Shown here in pieces: positions 1 to 8,858 of a stretch of DNA of 64,000 nucleotides. The position numbers and the translations under genes were made by a program. The DNA is taken from NCBI RefSeq assembly GCF_015999265.1, contig NZ_JAEAGR010000016.1, positions 1-64,000 of the forward strand, given 5' to 3'. How positions within the stretch are numbered: the first letter of the stretch is position 1; the number at the start of each line of letters is the position of its first letter. Source of the DNA: Mobilitalea sibirica (GTDB taxonomy: Bacteria; Bacillota; Clostridia; Lachnospirales; Lachnospiraceae). The notes beneath the pieces are model-generated. The model ran no database searches. It saw only the letters and a program-made list of their open reading frames with translations, and was not told the origin of the DNA.

Positions 1-460
1 TTATAAATCACCTTCTTTCATAGTGTTAGCGAGGCAGTACGAAAGTAGTGGTAGGCGATTTATAAGTGTATTTTATTACAAATAAATATCGGGGTGAAGT
101 ACCACCCCAATATTTATTATAGAACCATAAAATCATTAGAATAATTTTAAATGATTTTTCGTAAAAAATACAGTGTTATTTATTCACTGAAATATAGGAT
201 ATGATTTTAATTATTGGATTGGTTTATAGAATATATAGCTTGATAGCTTTTTTTACCTGTAAGTACCATAAATCTTATCTTGTATGGATAAGGTCAAAGA
301 TGAGATTTAATCATTGAATATGAATTAAGCTTTTAATCATATAAAGATGATATCAGATTCTTGATCATAATAGTCAGGATTTAATAGGCTGGATATGGTT
401 AAAAAGAATGGACGAACGGGTTACTTTGGGATATAATATGCAATCAGAAGGGGGGATTCT
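1..460. other. Intergenic stretch at window start
   Basis: No credible coding frame is seen here. The stretch is AT-rich. It contains one strong hairpin (listed separately) that probably ends an upstream gene lying outside the window. No clear sigma-A promoter for the downstream peptidase gene was found. Confidence 0.6.
81..118. terminator. Hairpin, possible bidirectional terminator
   Basis: A 16-bp inverted repeat with one mismatch (arms 81-96 and 103-118, loop of 6 nt) has a GC core GGGGTG/CACCCC and AT-rich outer arms. There is no long T-run, but the outer stem is A/T on both sides, as in bidirectional terminators. Confidence 0.45.
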
Positions 461-2065
461 ATGAGAAAGGTATGTAAAATCAGTGTCATAAGTATTTTAG
501 CCGTTTTATTTCTAATTATGTGTTATATAGGTTATGAGATAGTACATCTGAAAATATTCGCATCGGAGTTTACCGTAACCGAACTTAATAAAAAGCAAAA
601 GGAAGAAGATTTTAAATACTTGACGGATATCGTTCAAAAGATCTATCCATTTGACGCGGGAGTCAGTAAAGTTAAGGGATTAGATAATATAAATGACCTT
701 AGAAATTCTTATATAGAAAGGGCGAAGGAGACCAAAGATAATCTGGAGTTTATAAAGCTCTTTATCGAATATACAGACCGGCTAAGGCAGGCAGGTCATG
801 GTGGTATCATGTTTTTTGATAACTTTGATTTGTACCAAAGCTATACTATGGATATCTCAAAGGATAATTACTATAAAAGTCAGTATTGGAGGGAGTTGTT
901 CTCTAAACTTAATCTGTATGTGCATGGTGATATAAAAATTAGCTATTTTGATGGAGAATATATAATCGCAGAAGATTGTTACCTATCAGAGAAACCGGAG
1001 GTTTTACAAAATCAAGTATTCGTACCGAAAGACTCCAAGTTGCTTATGGTCAATGATGTGTCGGTAGATCAGTTTGTGAAAACCCTTCAGGATATAACAC
1101 CCTTAAGATATGATGAAGTACATAAAAAGGTTTTTACCACTGGCTTGTTTATGAAAGATCCGGGTGAGGATAAAAAAGGATGGAAATTAGAATATCAGCT
1201 TCCGGATGGTAATATAGCTTTAGGGTATCTCAAAAAAGAGCTTGGATTTATAGAACAAGATCCATCAAAATTATATCCATATAGCAACATTTACTGTTCC
1301 AAGCTGTCAGAAAGCACAGCATATATGAAGATCAATTCCTTTGAGGGGCAATATAAAAAGAACGATAAGGAAGTGATAGATACCTTTATGAAATCCTCTA
1401 AGGGAGAACTTAAAAAATTGATCATTGATCTTAGAGGTAATCAGGGAGGAGAACCTACTTATTGGATGGATTTATTAGTTCGCCCCTTGTTAAAGGATAC
1501 AATGGTATATAAGCAAAAAACTGCGGTTAAGAAGGGCTTTTTTGATAAGATGGGTTATCGTTATAAGGCATACCGATTTATCTATTCCAACGATTTGTTA
1601 GACAAAAACGTTAATCATATTACTGAGATCAAAAAGATTAAGGATGATCATCTCGATGCTCAGGTTTGGGAGGTTTATGAAATAACGAGAAGTTTTACAC
1701 CCAAGGATCGTTTTGATTTCGAAGGACAGGTTTATGTATTGGTGGATAATGACTCGATTTCGGCAGCAGATTCATTCGTAACGGCTGTAAGAGAGTTAAA
1801 GATTGCAAAGGTCGTTGGTGCGAATACCTATGGATGGGGAAATATCTTTATCGCACCTATGGTATACGTATTACCAAACAGTGGCCTTATGTTTCGTATG
1901 GATGTAGAACTGGCTTATAACGTGGACGATAAGGAAACCTCAATCTATGGTACGGCTCCGGATATCAATTTGGCTCCGTCCATGTATCCTACCTCATATC
2001 CGATTAGTTATCAGAGGGAAGAGCTTTTACAGGAGGAATGGATACAGTGGTGTATTCAGAATTAA
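461..2065 (+). CDS. Peptidase S41-like exported protein
   Basis: The 534-residue protein starts with a hydrophobic segment (about residues 7-28) that acts as a signal peptide or membrane anchor, so the rest is probably outside the membrane. The C-terminal half resembles S41 (C-terminal-processing/tricorn-type) peptidases: a strand ending in IIDLRGNQGG (321-330) and the nucleophile region VDNDSISAADSF (428-439), with Ser432 or Ser434 as candidate nucleophile. The position that carries the catalytic Lys in CtpA-type enzymes (GKG) reads GWG (458-460), so this is not a standard Ser-Lys processing protease. An HGG at 113-115 could supply a histidine as in the non-CTP branch. The start is preceded by a GGGGGG-type ribosome site. 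It stands alone. Substrate unknown. Confidence 0.7.
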   Translation: MRKVCKISVISILAVLFLIMCYIGYEIVHLKIFASEFTVTELNKKQKEEDFKYLTDIVQKIYPFDAGVSKVKGLDNINDLRNSYIERAKETKDNLEFIKLFIEYTDRLRQAGHGGIMFFDNFDLYQSYTMDISKDNYYKSQYWRELFSKLNLYVHGDIKISYFDGEYIIAEDCYLSEKPEVLQNQVFVPKDSKLLMVNDVSVDQFVKTLQDITPLRYDEVHKKVFTTGLFMKDPGEDKKGWKLEYQLPDGNIALGYLKKELGFIEQDPSKLYPYSNIYCSKLSESTAYMKINSFEGQYKKNDKEVIDTFMKSSKGELKKLIIDLRGNQGGEPTYWMDLLVRPLLKDTMVYKQKTAVKKGFFDKMGYRYKAYRFIYSNDLLDKNVNHITEIKKIKDDHLDAQVWEVYEITRSFTPKDRFDFEGQVYVLVDNDSISAADSFVTAVRELKIAKVVGANTYGWGNIFIAPMVYVLPNSGLMFRMDVELAYNVDDKETSIYGTAPDINLAPSMYPTSYPISYQREELLQEEWIQWCIQN

Positions 2066-2289
2066 AGAAAAAACAAGTTGTTTTGTAATATGTAAGTGTA
2101 AGAAGCTGATTTTTTAAAGATAGAACAGAAACAATATCTCTGAAACCAATCTTTCTATGTAATTACAAAATAAATAACAAGTAATCTAACAAATAATAAA
2201 ACAAAGCAATTAATAACTAACAACAAAACAAACAATATAACAAATGATTCAATGATATTGACCTATAGATAGAATAGGAGGAAACGAAG

Positions 2290-2925
2290 TTGGAAAAAAA
2301 TCCAAAGATCGCAAGTCCCAGATATCAGCAGATTGCAGCAGATATCGCTTCAAAAATAGTTGATAGAAATTATAAAGTTGGTGATAAAATTTATGCCAGA
2401 TCCTCCATTGCCAGCCAATATGGGGTTTCCTCCGAAACAGCCAGGAGGGCTATCTTGGTTTTGTCTGATTTAGAGATTGTTGAAGCCACCAAAGGAAGCG
2501 GAGTAATTATAAAATCCTATGACAATGCCTTGGGTTTTGTTCGTCAATATAATGATATACAAACGGTGAACCACCTAAAGCGTGATATGTTGGAGAGTGT
2601 GGAAAGACAGGCTAGGGAATTGGAGTATTTTAATGAATGCTTAACAAAATTAATCAAAAAGACAGATCGTTTTCGTTCCCTTAATCCATTTGTTCCATAT
2701 GATATTAAAATTACTGAGGAAACTCCTTATCTTAATCTGTCTGTATCAGAGGTTAACTTCTGGCATAACACCTCAGCCACAATTATTGCGATCAAAAGAA
2801 ACGATACCGTGCTTTTATCGCCGGGACCTTATGCTAAGATTTTGCCGGATGACATCGTATACTTTATAGGTGATGAGAACTGTTTTGAACGGGTACAAAA
2901 GTTCTTATATCCAAATCACCAATAA
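2290..2925 (+). CDS. BusR-like GntR regulator with RCK_C domain
   Basis: This 211-residue protein has an N-terminal GntR-type winged helix (about 8-78, with SETARRAILVLSDLEIV typical of the recognition helix region), a linker likely to be coiled coil (about 88-125) and a C-terminal RCK_C/TrkA_C domain (about 138-211). That layout is that of BusR, a repressor of glycine-betaine uptake that responds to cyclic di-AMP through its RCK_C domain. The gene lies directly upstream of a compatible-solute ABC transporter, which supports the same role here. The start is TTG at 2290, preceded by AGGAGG at a good distance. Ligand binding is inferred from the family; no residues were tested. Confidence 0.75.
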   Translation: MEKNPKIASPRYQQIAADIASKIVDRNYKVGDKIYARSSIASQYGVSSETARRAILVLSDLEIVEATKGSGVIIKSYDNALGFVRQYNDIQTVNHLKRDMLESVERQARELEYFNECLTKLIKKTDRFRSLNPFVPYDIKITEETPYLNLSVSEVNFWHNTSATIIAIKRNDTVLLSPGPYAKILPDDIVYFIGDENCFERVQKFLYPNHQ

Positions 2926-3173
2926 AAATCCTATGTTACTTACATTAATAACAGAAAATAGATTGTTAATTCTGTGATGGCTTATAAAAAGCCTCTTAAT
3001 GAAGATTGATAAGCTGAGAGAAAATGTATCATCGCCCTAAGCAAAAAATCACCCTGGTATTAAGGACTTATAGGAAATTTGATATAGGAAGGGTAACTTG
3101 AATTAGGATATTACTGGAAATAATGTAACAAACGATTTAAATTGAATTTTATGATAGATAGACCCTCAAATAT

Positions 3174-3214
3174 AACCTTGGGAAAGGCTTTCAAGCTTTT
3201 TTTAAGGTTTTTTT
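3174..3214 (+). terminator. Intrinsic terminator after the BusR-like gene
   Basis: Outer arms AACCTT (3174-3179) and AAGGTT (3204-3209) enclose an inner stem AAAGGCTT/AAGCTTTT. The second arm runs into a T-tract (3208-3214). It sits about 250 bp after the regulator gene and just before the transporter promoter, so it would separate the two transcripts. Confidence 0.55.
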
Positions 3215-3270
3215 GTACCTATTTATACTAAGATTTCATTAATATGAAACATTTATATCAAATTTGCAAT

Positions 3271-3299
3271 TTGACAAAGTAACAACACATGTGTATAAT
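3271..3299 (+). promoter_or_regulatory. Sigma-A promoter of the osmolyte transporter
   Basis: TTGACA (3271-3276), a 17-bp spacer and TATAAT (3294-3299) match the housekeeping consensus exactly. A perfect palindrome ACACATGTGT (3285-3294) lies in the spacer and touches the -10 box. A second pair AACAAC (3281-3286) and GTTGTT (3303-3308) flanks it. These are natural places for a repressor such as the neighbouring BusR-like protein to bind; that is inference. Confidence 0.85.
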
Positions 3300-3364
3300 A
3301 AAGTTGTTGCATTTCGCGAAAAATGTCAGTATATGTAATACAGCATGATAGGGAGGTTTTAAAT

Positions 3365-4495
3365 TTGATTAGATTTGAAAATGTTACAAAGAAATTTAAG
3401 GATCAGAAAGTTCTAAAAAAAGTATCTTTTGAAATAGAGAAAGGTCATCTGGTAGTATTCATTGGTGAAAGTGGTTGCGGTAAAACAACTACACTAAAGA
3501 TGATTAACAGATTAATTAAACCCTCCTCCGGTAAGATTTATATTAACGGAGAGGACATAGAAAAAAAAGATGTGATTGAACTTCGTAGAAAAATGGGATA
3601 TGTCATTCAGCAGACAGGTTTGTTTCCTCATATGACTGTTAAGGAAAATATTGAAATCATACCTAAGGTTGAAAAGAGAGATCCGAATGAGACAGAAAAA
3701 AGAACCTATGAATTAATGGAGATGGTTGGGCTTGGTACGGAGGAGTTCATTCACAGATATCCTACTGAACTAAGTGGTGGTCAGCAGCAAAGAGTCGGAG
3801 TTGCCAGAGCATTTGCTACAGACCCTGAAATCATCTTAATGGATGAGCCTTTTTCTGCCTTGGATCCAATTACAAGAGTTGGGTTACAGGAGGAGCTGAT
3901 TAATCTTCAATCTCAGTTTAAGAAGACAATTGTATTCGTTACCCATGATATGGACGAAGCAATTAAGATTGCTGATGAGATATGTATTATGAAGGATGGT
4001 GAAATCCTACAATACGATACACCGGAAAATATTCTGAAAAATCCAAACAGTGAATTTGTCTCAGAATTTGTTGGTAAGAACCGCATCTGGGCTTCACCGG
4101 AGTATATCAAAGCAAAGGACATTATGATTGAGACACCGGTAACCTGTCGCAAAAGTGACACTTTACTGCGTTGTATGGAGAAGATGCGTAGTGCGAAGGT
4201 TGACAGCCTAATGGTAGTTGAGGGTAAAACCAATAAGCTATTGGGTATTGTTAGAGCAAAGCAGATTCAATCGAAGAAAAACCGAACACAGGAAGTACAA
4301 AATATTATGAACACAGATATGTTAAGTGTTAGTCCTGAGGATTCCATTGTGGACATTCTAAAAGTTGTGGAAGAACATAATGCATCTAATGTTCCGGTTA
4401 TCGATGGAGATGGAATTTTGAAAGGTTTGATTACAAAGAGCAGCTTAGTGACTACCTTAAGCCAACAGTTTATAGATGCAGAGGAGGCGATATAA
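3365..4495 (+). CDS. opuCA: Osmolyte ABC transporter ATPase with CBS pair (OpuCA type)
   Basis: The ATPase of a glycine-betaine/carnitine/choline-type importer, 376 residues from the preferred start. It has Walker A GESGCGKTT (34-42), the signature LSGGQQQRVGVARA, Walker B IILMDEPFSALD and the switch histidine in VFVTHDMDEA. A tandem CBS module follows (about 254-304 and 311-366), as in OpuCA proteins, where it senses ionic strength or cyclic di-AMP. I chose the TTG at 3365 because GGGAGG (3351-3356) lies 8 bp upstream and the protein then begins IRFENVTKKF; an ATG 42 bp upstream is in frame but has no ribosome site. The stop is 1 bp before the permease start, so the two are co-translated. 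Confidence 0.9.
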   Translation: MIRFENVTKKFKDQKVLKKVSFEIEKGHLVVFIGESGCGKTTTLKMINRLIKPSSGKIYINGEDIEKKDVIELRRKMGYVIQQTGLFPHMTVKENIEIIPKVEKRDPNETEKRTYELMEMVGLGTEEFIHRYPTELSGGQQQRVGVARAFATDPEIILMDEPFSALDPITRVGLQEELINLQSQFKKTIVFVTHDMDEAIKIADEICIMKDGEILQYDTPENILKNPNSEFVSEFVGKNRIWASPEYIKAKDIMIETPVTCRKSDTLLRCMEKMRSAKVDSLMVVEGKTNKLLGIVRAKQIQSKKNRTQEVQNIMNTDMLSVSPEDSIVDILKVVEEHNASNVPVIDGDGILKGLITKSSLVTTLSQQFIDAEEAI

Positions 4496-4496
4496 G

Positions 4497-6083
4497 ATGA
4501 AGCAGTTATTTGCGTTTTTTGATTATTTAGTACAAAGTAGGAATCAGATATTTTCTTTGACCATAGAGCATATTAAACTCACGGTAATCTCTGTTGGGTT
4601 TGCGATATTAATTGGTGTTCCATTGGGAATATTGATCAGTTATGTAAAGAAATTAAATAAACCGGTGTTAGGAACAGCGAATGTAATTCAGGCAATTCCC
4701 AGTATGGCACTTTTAGGTTTTGCCATACCGTTTTTAGGTATCGGTACAGTGCCGGCGGTAGTTATGGTAATTCTTTATTCCTTACTTCCTATTATAAAGA
4801 ATACTTTTACAGGAATTCAAAATATTAATCCTCCGACTTTAGAGGCCGCAAAGGGGATTGGTTTAACAAAATTACAGATCCTTAGAAAGGTACAGATACC
4901 GCTGGCATTACCGGTAATTATGGCCGGTGTAAGAATTTCAGCCGTTACTGCTGTTGGGCTTATGACAATGGCAGCTTTTATCGGAGCCGGTGGATTAGGA
5001 TTTTTGGTTTTCTCTGGGATAAGAACAGTGAATAATAATCAGATACTGGCCGGTGCAATTCCAGCCTGTATCTTAGCCTTACTTGTGGATTATCTGGTAG
5101 GACTAATTGAAAAACTGGTAACTCCGATTAGTCTGCAAAAATATCAAGGACCAAAAGAGATGCAATTAAAAGCCAGAAAGCGTCGTAAATTGATCCTTTC
5201 ATTTACAGCCGCTGTGCTCGTAGTAATTTTATCATTTTCAGCACTTTCCGGTATCAATAGAAATGAAAAGATATTAAGATTTTCTAGTAAGGATTTTACC
5301 GAACAGCATATATTACTTCACATGTTTTCCGATTTAATTGAGGACAGAACAGATATCAGCGTGGAACGGAAAGCAAACCTTGGGGGTACTCAGGTTAATT
5401 TCTCCGCACTAAAGTCCGGTGATGTTGATATCTATATCGATTACAGTGGTACAGCTTATGGCGATACACTAAATTATCCTCCGATTTCTGATATGGAGGA
5501 GGTTTATAACACGGTAAAAGCTGATTTTAAAGAAAAGTTTGATATTGAAGTATTAAAGCAAATCGGATTTAATAATACCTATGTTTTAGCTGTAACAAAG
5601 GAAACAGCGGATCAATATAATCTCAAGACAATCAGTGATTTAGCAAAAGTGGCATCAAATCTGAAGGCAGGAACAACCCTAGAGTTTTTAAACCGAGAAG
5701 ACGGATTACTCGGGATTACAAGACATTATAATTTTGAGTTTAAGGACAAGATCGGTCTGGACAGCTCACCCAGATACGTAGCCTTAATGAATAAGGAGAC
5801 GGATGTTGTGGATGCCTTCTCAACAGATGGACTCTTAAAGAAGTTTGAATTAGTTTCTCTTGAAGATGATAAGAACTTCTTCCCTCCGTATTATGCGATA
5901 CCATTAGTTCGTGGGGAAGCTCTTAAGAAGTTCCCAGAGATTGTTCCGGTGATAGAAGAGCTGGGTGATATGCTCTCTGATGAAATTATGATAGAGTTAA
6001 ACTATAAAGTTGATGAGCTTCAGATGGAGCCGGAAAACGTAGCAAGAGAATTCTTGATAGAAAACGGATTAATTACTGAATAA
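4497..6083 (+). CDS. Osmolyte ABC permease fused to substrate-binding domain
   Basis: A 528-residue fusion. The N-terminal part (about 15-205) is a BPD_transp_1 permease with several membrane segments and the EAA loop EAAKGIGLTKLQILRKVQIP that docks the ATPase. One more membrane segment (about 230-250) leads to an extracytoplasmic OpuAC/ProX-type binding domain (about 260-525). Such fusions place the receptor permanently at the translocator. The substrate is probably a quaternary amine such as betaine, carnitine or choline; the exact one cannot be read from sequence. The start at 4497 has GAGGAGG 10 bp upstream and lies 1 bp after the ATPase stop; an in-frame ATG at 4476 lies inside the ATPase gene. 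Confidence 0.9.
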   Translation: MKQLFAFFDYLVQSRNQIFSLTIEHIKLTVISVGFAILIGVPLGILISYVKKLNKPVLGTANVIQAIPSMALLGFAIPFLGIGTVPAVVMVILYSLLPIIKNTFTGIQNINPPTLEAAKGIGLTKLQILRKVQIPLALPVIMAGVRISAVTAVGLMTMAAFIGAGGLGFLVFSGIRTVNNNQILAGAIPACILALLVDYLVGLIEKLVTPISLQKYQGPKEMQLKARKRRKLILSFTAAVLVVILSFSALSGINRNEKILRFSSKDFTEQHILLHMFSDLIEDRTDISVERKANLGGTQVNFSALKSGDVDIYIDYSGTAYGDTLNYPPISDMEEVYNTVKADFKEKFDIEVLKQIGFNNTYVLAVTKETADQYNLKTISDLAKVASNLKAGTTLEFLNREDGLLGITRHYNFEFKDKIGLDSSPRYVALMNKETDVVDAFSTDGLLKKFELVSLEDDKNFFPPYYAIPLVRGEALKKFPEIVPVIEELGDMLSDEIMIELNYKVDELQMEPENVAREFLIENGLITE

Positions 6084-6396
6084 AGTATGAATCGGATATA
6101 ACCATTAAAATCAAAGAAGGGGCAGTAGTAAAATGAATGATCTTCATTTTACTACTGCCCCTTAGTATTACATAAAAGCACAATGTCTATATAATTGGAA
6201 TTACCTTGCAACATAATAATATAGAAATACTATGTAAAAGAATATAAGTTATACTACATAGATTAGAGCATCTGGACAATTTCGAATATAGAAAATATAA
6301 TTAGAGTAGGCCAAAGGATAAATGATATATACTTTATCTTACCAGAGCCTACCATTAATAAATTCAATAAATAATATATCATGTAGGGAGAATTTT
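6084..6396. other. Intergenic region with terminator
   Basis: A 313-bp gap. Apart from the perfect 21-bp hairpin (6117-6163) it is AT-rich and shows no gene. A short in-frame upstream extension of the next gene is not supported by a ribosome site. Confidence 0.6.
6117..6163 (+). terminator. Perfect 21-bp hairpin, terminator of the transporter operon
   Basis: Arms 6117-6137 and 6143-6163 are perfect reverse complements with a 5-nt loop. The core reads GGGGCAGTAGTAAAATGAA. It ends in CTTAG rather than a T-run. It shares its design and part of its sequence with hairpins at 13174-13234 and 15429-15479. Confidence 0.7.
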
Positions 6397-6705
6397 ATGA
6401 AGGATAAAGTAATTCGAAATGTTTCATTTTTATGTGGTATTATGATATATTCTTTGATACACTGGACCTTTCCGCTGATTTTCGGAGAAACACCCGTGAA
6501 TATATTAAGGTTTGATTCACCGGTAGGCCTAAGAAATTATACCATTAATGTATTCAGTTATTTTATTCTTACGCTTTTAGTCATAATAATATTAATTGTG
6601 CTACAGCATAAAAAGATGAGGAGCTTCTTAGAAAGCTTACTCGGTATTGTTGTTTCAATAATTATGAATGCACTCTTTATTAGCTTTATGTTAAGAGGGT
6701 TTTAG
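6397..6705 (+). CDS. Small membrane protein of unknown function
   Basis: A 102-residue protein with three likely membrane segments (about 7-30, 50-75 and 80-100). No family is recognised. The start at 6397 follows GTAGGGAG by 6 bp; the longer in-frame reading from 6322 lacks a ribosome site. The gene ends 16 bp before the zinc-ribbon gene, so the two probably form one transcript. The function cannot be inferred. Confidence 0.6.
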   Translation: MKDKVIRNVSFLCGIMIYSLIHWTFPLIFGETPVNILRFDSPVGLRNYTINVFSYFILTLLVIIILIVLQHKKMRSFLESLLGIVVSIIMNALFISFMLRGF

Positions 6706-6721
6706 AAAGAGAGGAGAGATT

Positions 6722-7105
6722 ATGTTCTTTATTTTTGGAATTTCAAACGGAGAGAAGAAGCTGGAATTTGTTCAGGCCGGAATGTGTCCTGGTTGTGGAC
6801 AGTTTGGCAGATTGGAATTATATATTACCTATATGTATTTCAGTCTTTTTTTTATTCCAATATTTCGCTGGAATAAAAAATTTTACGTAAAAAGCTCCTG
6901 TTGTAGATCCGTATATGGTATTGATAAGGAACTGGGAAGCCGAATAGAAAAAGGAGAGCAGATAACACTTAGAGAACAGGATCTTCAGATATTTCAAGAA
7001 AGCTCTTATCATTATAACATAAAACAGAAAAAATGTTTTAACTGCGGTTATATGGCAGAAGCTGATTTTGATTTCTGTCCGAAGTGTGGTAACCGTATGT
7101 ATTAG
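6722..7105 (+). CDS. Zinc-ribbon protein of unknown function
   Basis: A 127-residue protein. The N-terminal half has CPGCG (22-26), a hydrophobic stretch YMYFSLFFIPIFRW (about 37-50) and a CC pair (60-61), as in small zinc-ribbon membrane-associated proteins of Firmicutes. The C-terminus has a second complete zinc ribbon: Cys105, Cys108, Cys119 and Cys122 (CFNCG...CPKCG). The ribosome site GAGAGGAGAG is well placed. It is probably co-transcribed with the preceding membrane-protein gene. Role unknown; metal binding is inferred from the cysteine pairs. Confidence 0.65.
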   Translation: MFFIFGISNGEKKLEFVQAGMCPGCGQFGRLELYITYMYFSLFFIPIFRWNKKFYVKSSCCRSVYGIDKELGSRIEKGEQITLREQDLQIFQESSYHYNIKQKKCFNCGYMAEADFDFCPKCGNRMY

Positions 7106-7348
7106 AAGTGAATGACAAGAAATAGAACCTAACTTTATCCAAAATGACAACTTAAGTCAACTAGATCAAAGTATAATAAATGTAATGATTTATTCCTTTT
7201 CAATACTTAATTACGACTGACAAGATACTTATCTTTACCTAAAAAATCTTATAGAAATACTATCGACGCAATAGTTTGTTTGAATAAAGTATTAGAATTC
7301 TAAGTATTTAACAAGGTTGATTTAAGAAGGATATTGGAGGTTGATTAG

Positions 7349-8830
7349 TTGAAAAGAGGATTATCAAAATTAATTATGGTGATACTCATCATTAGTTCTG
7401 TTTTGTTATCAATATGTATAGCAAAAACAGCACAAAAGAATGAAGACGGGGGAAAGACAGATGAAACATATACTACAGCTACAACTGAGGAGAATTCAGA
7501 TGTAACAGATGCTACAACTGAGGTGAATCCAGATGTGACAAATGGTGTTACTGAGGAGAATTCAGAGGTAACAGATGCTACAACTGAGGAGGTGCAAGAG
7601 GATTTGGTAACAAACAAAGAAACCATGGTTGGACCGGAAGAAGTTAAGCAAGTAAAAGAGGAAGCAACAGAAGTTTCCTATATTGATTCCTTGGAAGGCT
7701 ATAAAGGAGCCTATGAAACAAAAGAATACCGTAATGTATTCTTAGAATGTGGATATAGTGAGGAGCAAATCAATACTAAGTTAAATAACGCTTGGGATTC
7801 GATTTTTTACGGTGGTGAAAGTACCAGAATATATTATGAGGTTGGTGAAAATGAAGCTTATATTCTGGATACCGGTAATCTAGATGTCAGAAGTGAAGGT
7901 ATGTCCTATGGTATGATGATTTGTGTGCAAATGAATAAGAAGGAAGAGTTTGATCGCCTATGGAGATGGGCAAAAACCCATATGCAGATTGAGAGCGGAG
8001 CGAACGAAGGTTATTTTCGTTGGTCCATGGATCCGGATGGTACGCCTAAGTCCCATGGGCCGGCACCGGACGGAGAAGAATATTTTGCGCTATCCTTATT
8101 CTTTGCATCCAACCGTTGGGGGGATGGAGAAGCACCCTATGATTACAGTGAACAGGCCAGGTACATACTCCGTCAAGCCATCCATCAGGAGGATGATGGG
8201 ATGGGAAGAAATATGTGGGAAGTAGAGAAGAAATTAATCAAGTTCGTTCCTGATTCTCTATTTACAGATCCGTCATACCATCTACCACATTTTTATGAAT
8301 TGTTTGCACTTTGGGCAGATGAAGAAGATAGACAGTTTTGGAAAGAAGCAGCGACAGCCAGCCGAGAATATCTTAAACTGGCTTGCCATCCTAAGACGGG
8401 TCTTGCGCCGGACTATGCTACTTATGAAGGAGAACCGGTTGAATATAACGGTCCTCATAATTTGTTCATGTCGGATGCTTACCGGGTAGCCGGAAACATT
8501 GGTCTTGATTATATGTGGTTTGCAGCGGATCCCTGGCAGATAGAACAGTCCAATAGAATACAAGCCTTCTTCATCGTTCAAGGAATTGGAAGGCATTATA
8601 GTAATTATAGCATAGATGGAGAACCCCAGCCGGGATCGGATTATCAGTCAACCGGATTGGTGGCTATGAATGCAATGGCATCCTTAGCAGCCTATGGTCC
8701 TAATGTGAAACCTATGGTGGATGATTTATGGAGAAAGGCACCTGCCGTTGGAAAATGGAGATATTATGACGACTGTCTCTACTTTTTTAGTCTGCTTGCT
8801 TTAAGCGGAAATTATAGAATCTGGGAATGA
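7349..8830 (+). CDS. GH8 reducing-end xylose-releasing exo-oligoxylanase (Rex-type)
   Basis: A 493-residue exported enzyme: hydrophobic signal or anchor (about 7-25), a Thr/Glu-rich repeat linker (about 41-110) and a GH8 catalytic domain (about 113-493). The general acid is Glu183 in RSEGMSYGMM and the base Asp376 in SDAYRVAGN. Sequence style matches the Rex branch of GH8 (xylose release from the reducing end of xylo-oligosaccharides) better than endoglucanases; this substrate call is family-based. The start is TTG at 7349 with GGAGG about 8 bp upstream. It lies 28 bp before the GH115 gene, so both act on xylan fragments outside the membrane. No lipobox is present. Confidence 0.85.
   Translation: MKRGLSKLIMVILIISSVLLSICIAKTAQKNEDGGKTDETYTTATTEENSDVTDATTEVNPDVTNGVTEENSEVTDATTEEVQEDLVTNKETMVGPEEVKQVKEEATEVSYIDSLEGYKGAYETKEYRNVFLECGYSEEQINTKLNNAWDSIFYGGESTRIYYEVGENEAYILDTGNLDVRSEGMSYGMMICVQMNKKEEFDRLWRWAKTHMQIESGANEGYFRWSMDPDGTPKSHGPAPDGEEYFALSLFFASNRWGDGEAPYDYSEQARYILRQAIHQEDDGMGRNMWEVEKKLIKFVPDSLFTDPSYHLPHFYELFALWADEEDRQFWKEAATASREYLKLACHPKTGLAPDYATYEGEPVEYNGPHNLFMSDAYRVAGNIGLDYMWFAADPWQIEQSNRIQAFFIVQGIGRHYSNYSIDGEPQPGSDYQSTGLVAMNAMASLAAYGPNVKPMVDDLWRKAPAVGKWRYYDDCLYFFSLLALSGNYRIWE
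7478..7591 (+). repeat. 33-bp tandem repeat in the GH8 linker
   Basis: About 3.4 copies of a 33-bp unit (7478-7510, 7511-7543, 7544-7576, partial 7577-7591) encode 11-residue repeats: ATTEENSDVTD, ATTEVNPDVTN, GVTEENSEVTD, ATTEE. They form an acidic, Thr-rich, probably flexible or glycosylated spacer between membrane anchor and enzyme. Confidence 0.85.
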
Positions 8831-8858
8831 TAGGACACGACACAATAAGGAGAATGAC

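Larger units (their letters stand above)
2926..3364. other. Intergenic region: terminator, promoter, operator candidates
   Basis: A 439-bp non-coding stretch between the BusR-like gene and the transporter. It holds a terminator-like hairpin (3174-3214) and a near-perfect sigma-A promoter (3271-3299), listed separately. No known riboswitch class was recognised in the first 240 bp. Confidence 0.6.

Noticed and set aside
2979-2993. GGCTT/AAGCC hairpin as terminator of the BusR-like gene
   Set aside because: The stem is only 5 bp and no T-run follows; the hairpin at 3174-3214 is a better candidate.
3323-3364. Longer N-terminus for the osmolyte ATPase from ATG 3323
   Set aside because: No ribosome site precedes it, and it begins about 20 bases after the promoter -10 box; TTG 3365 has GGGAGG at the right distance and gives the family N-terminus.
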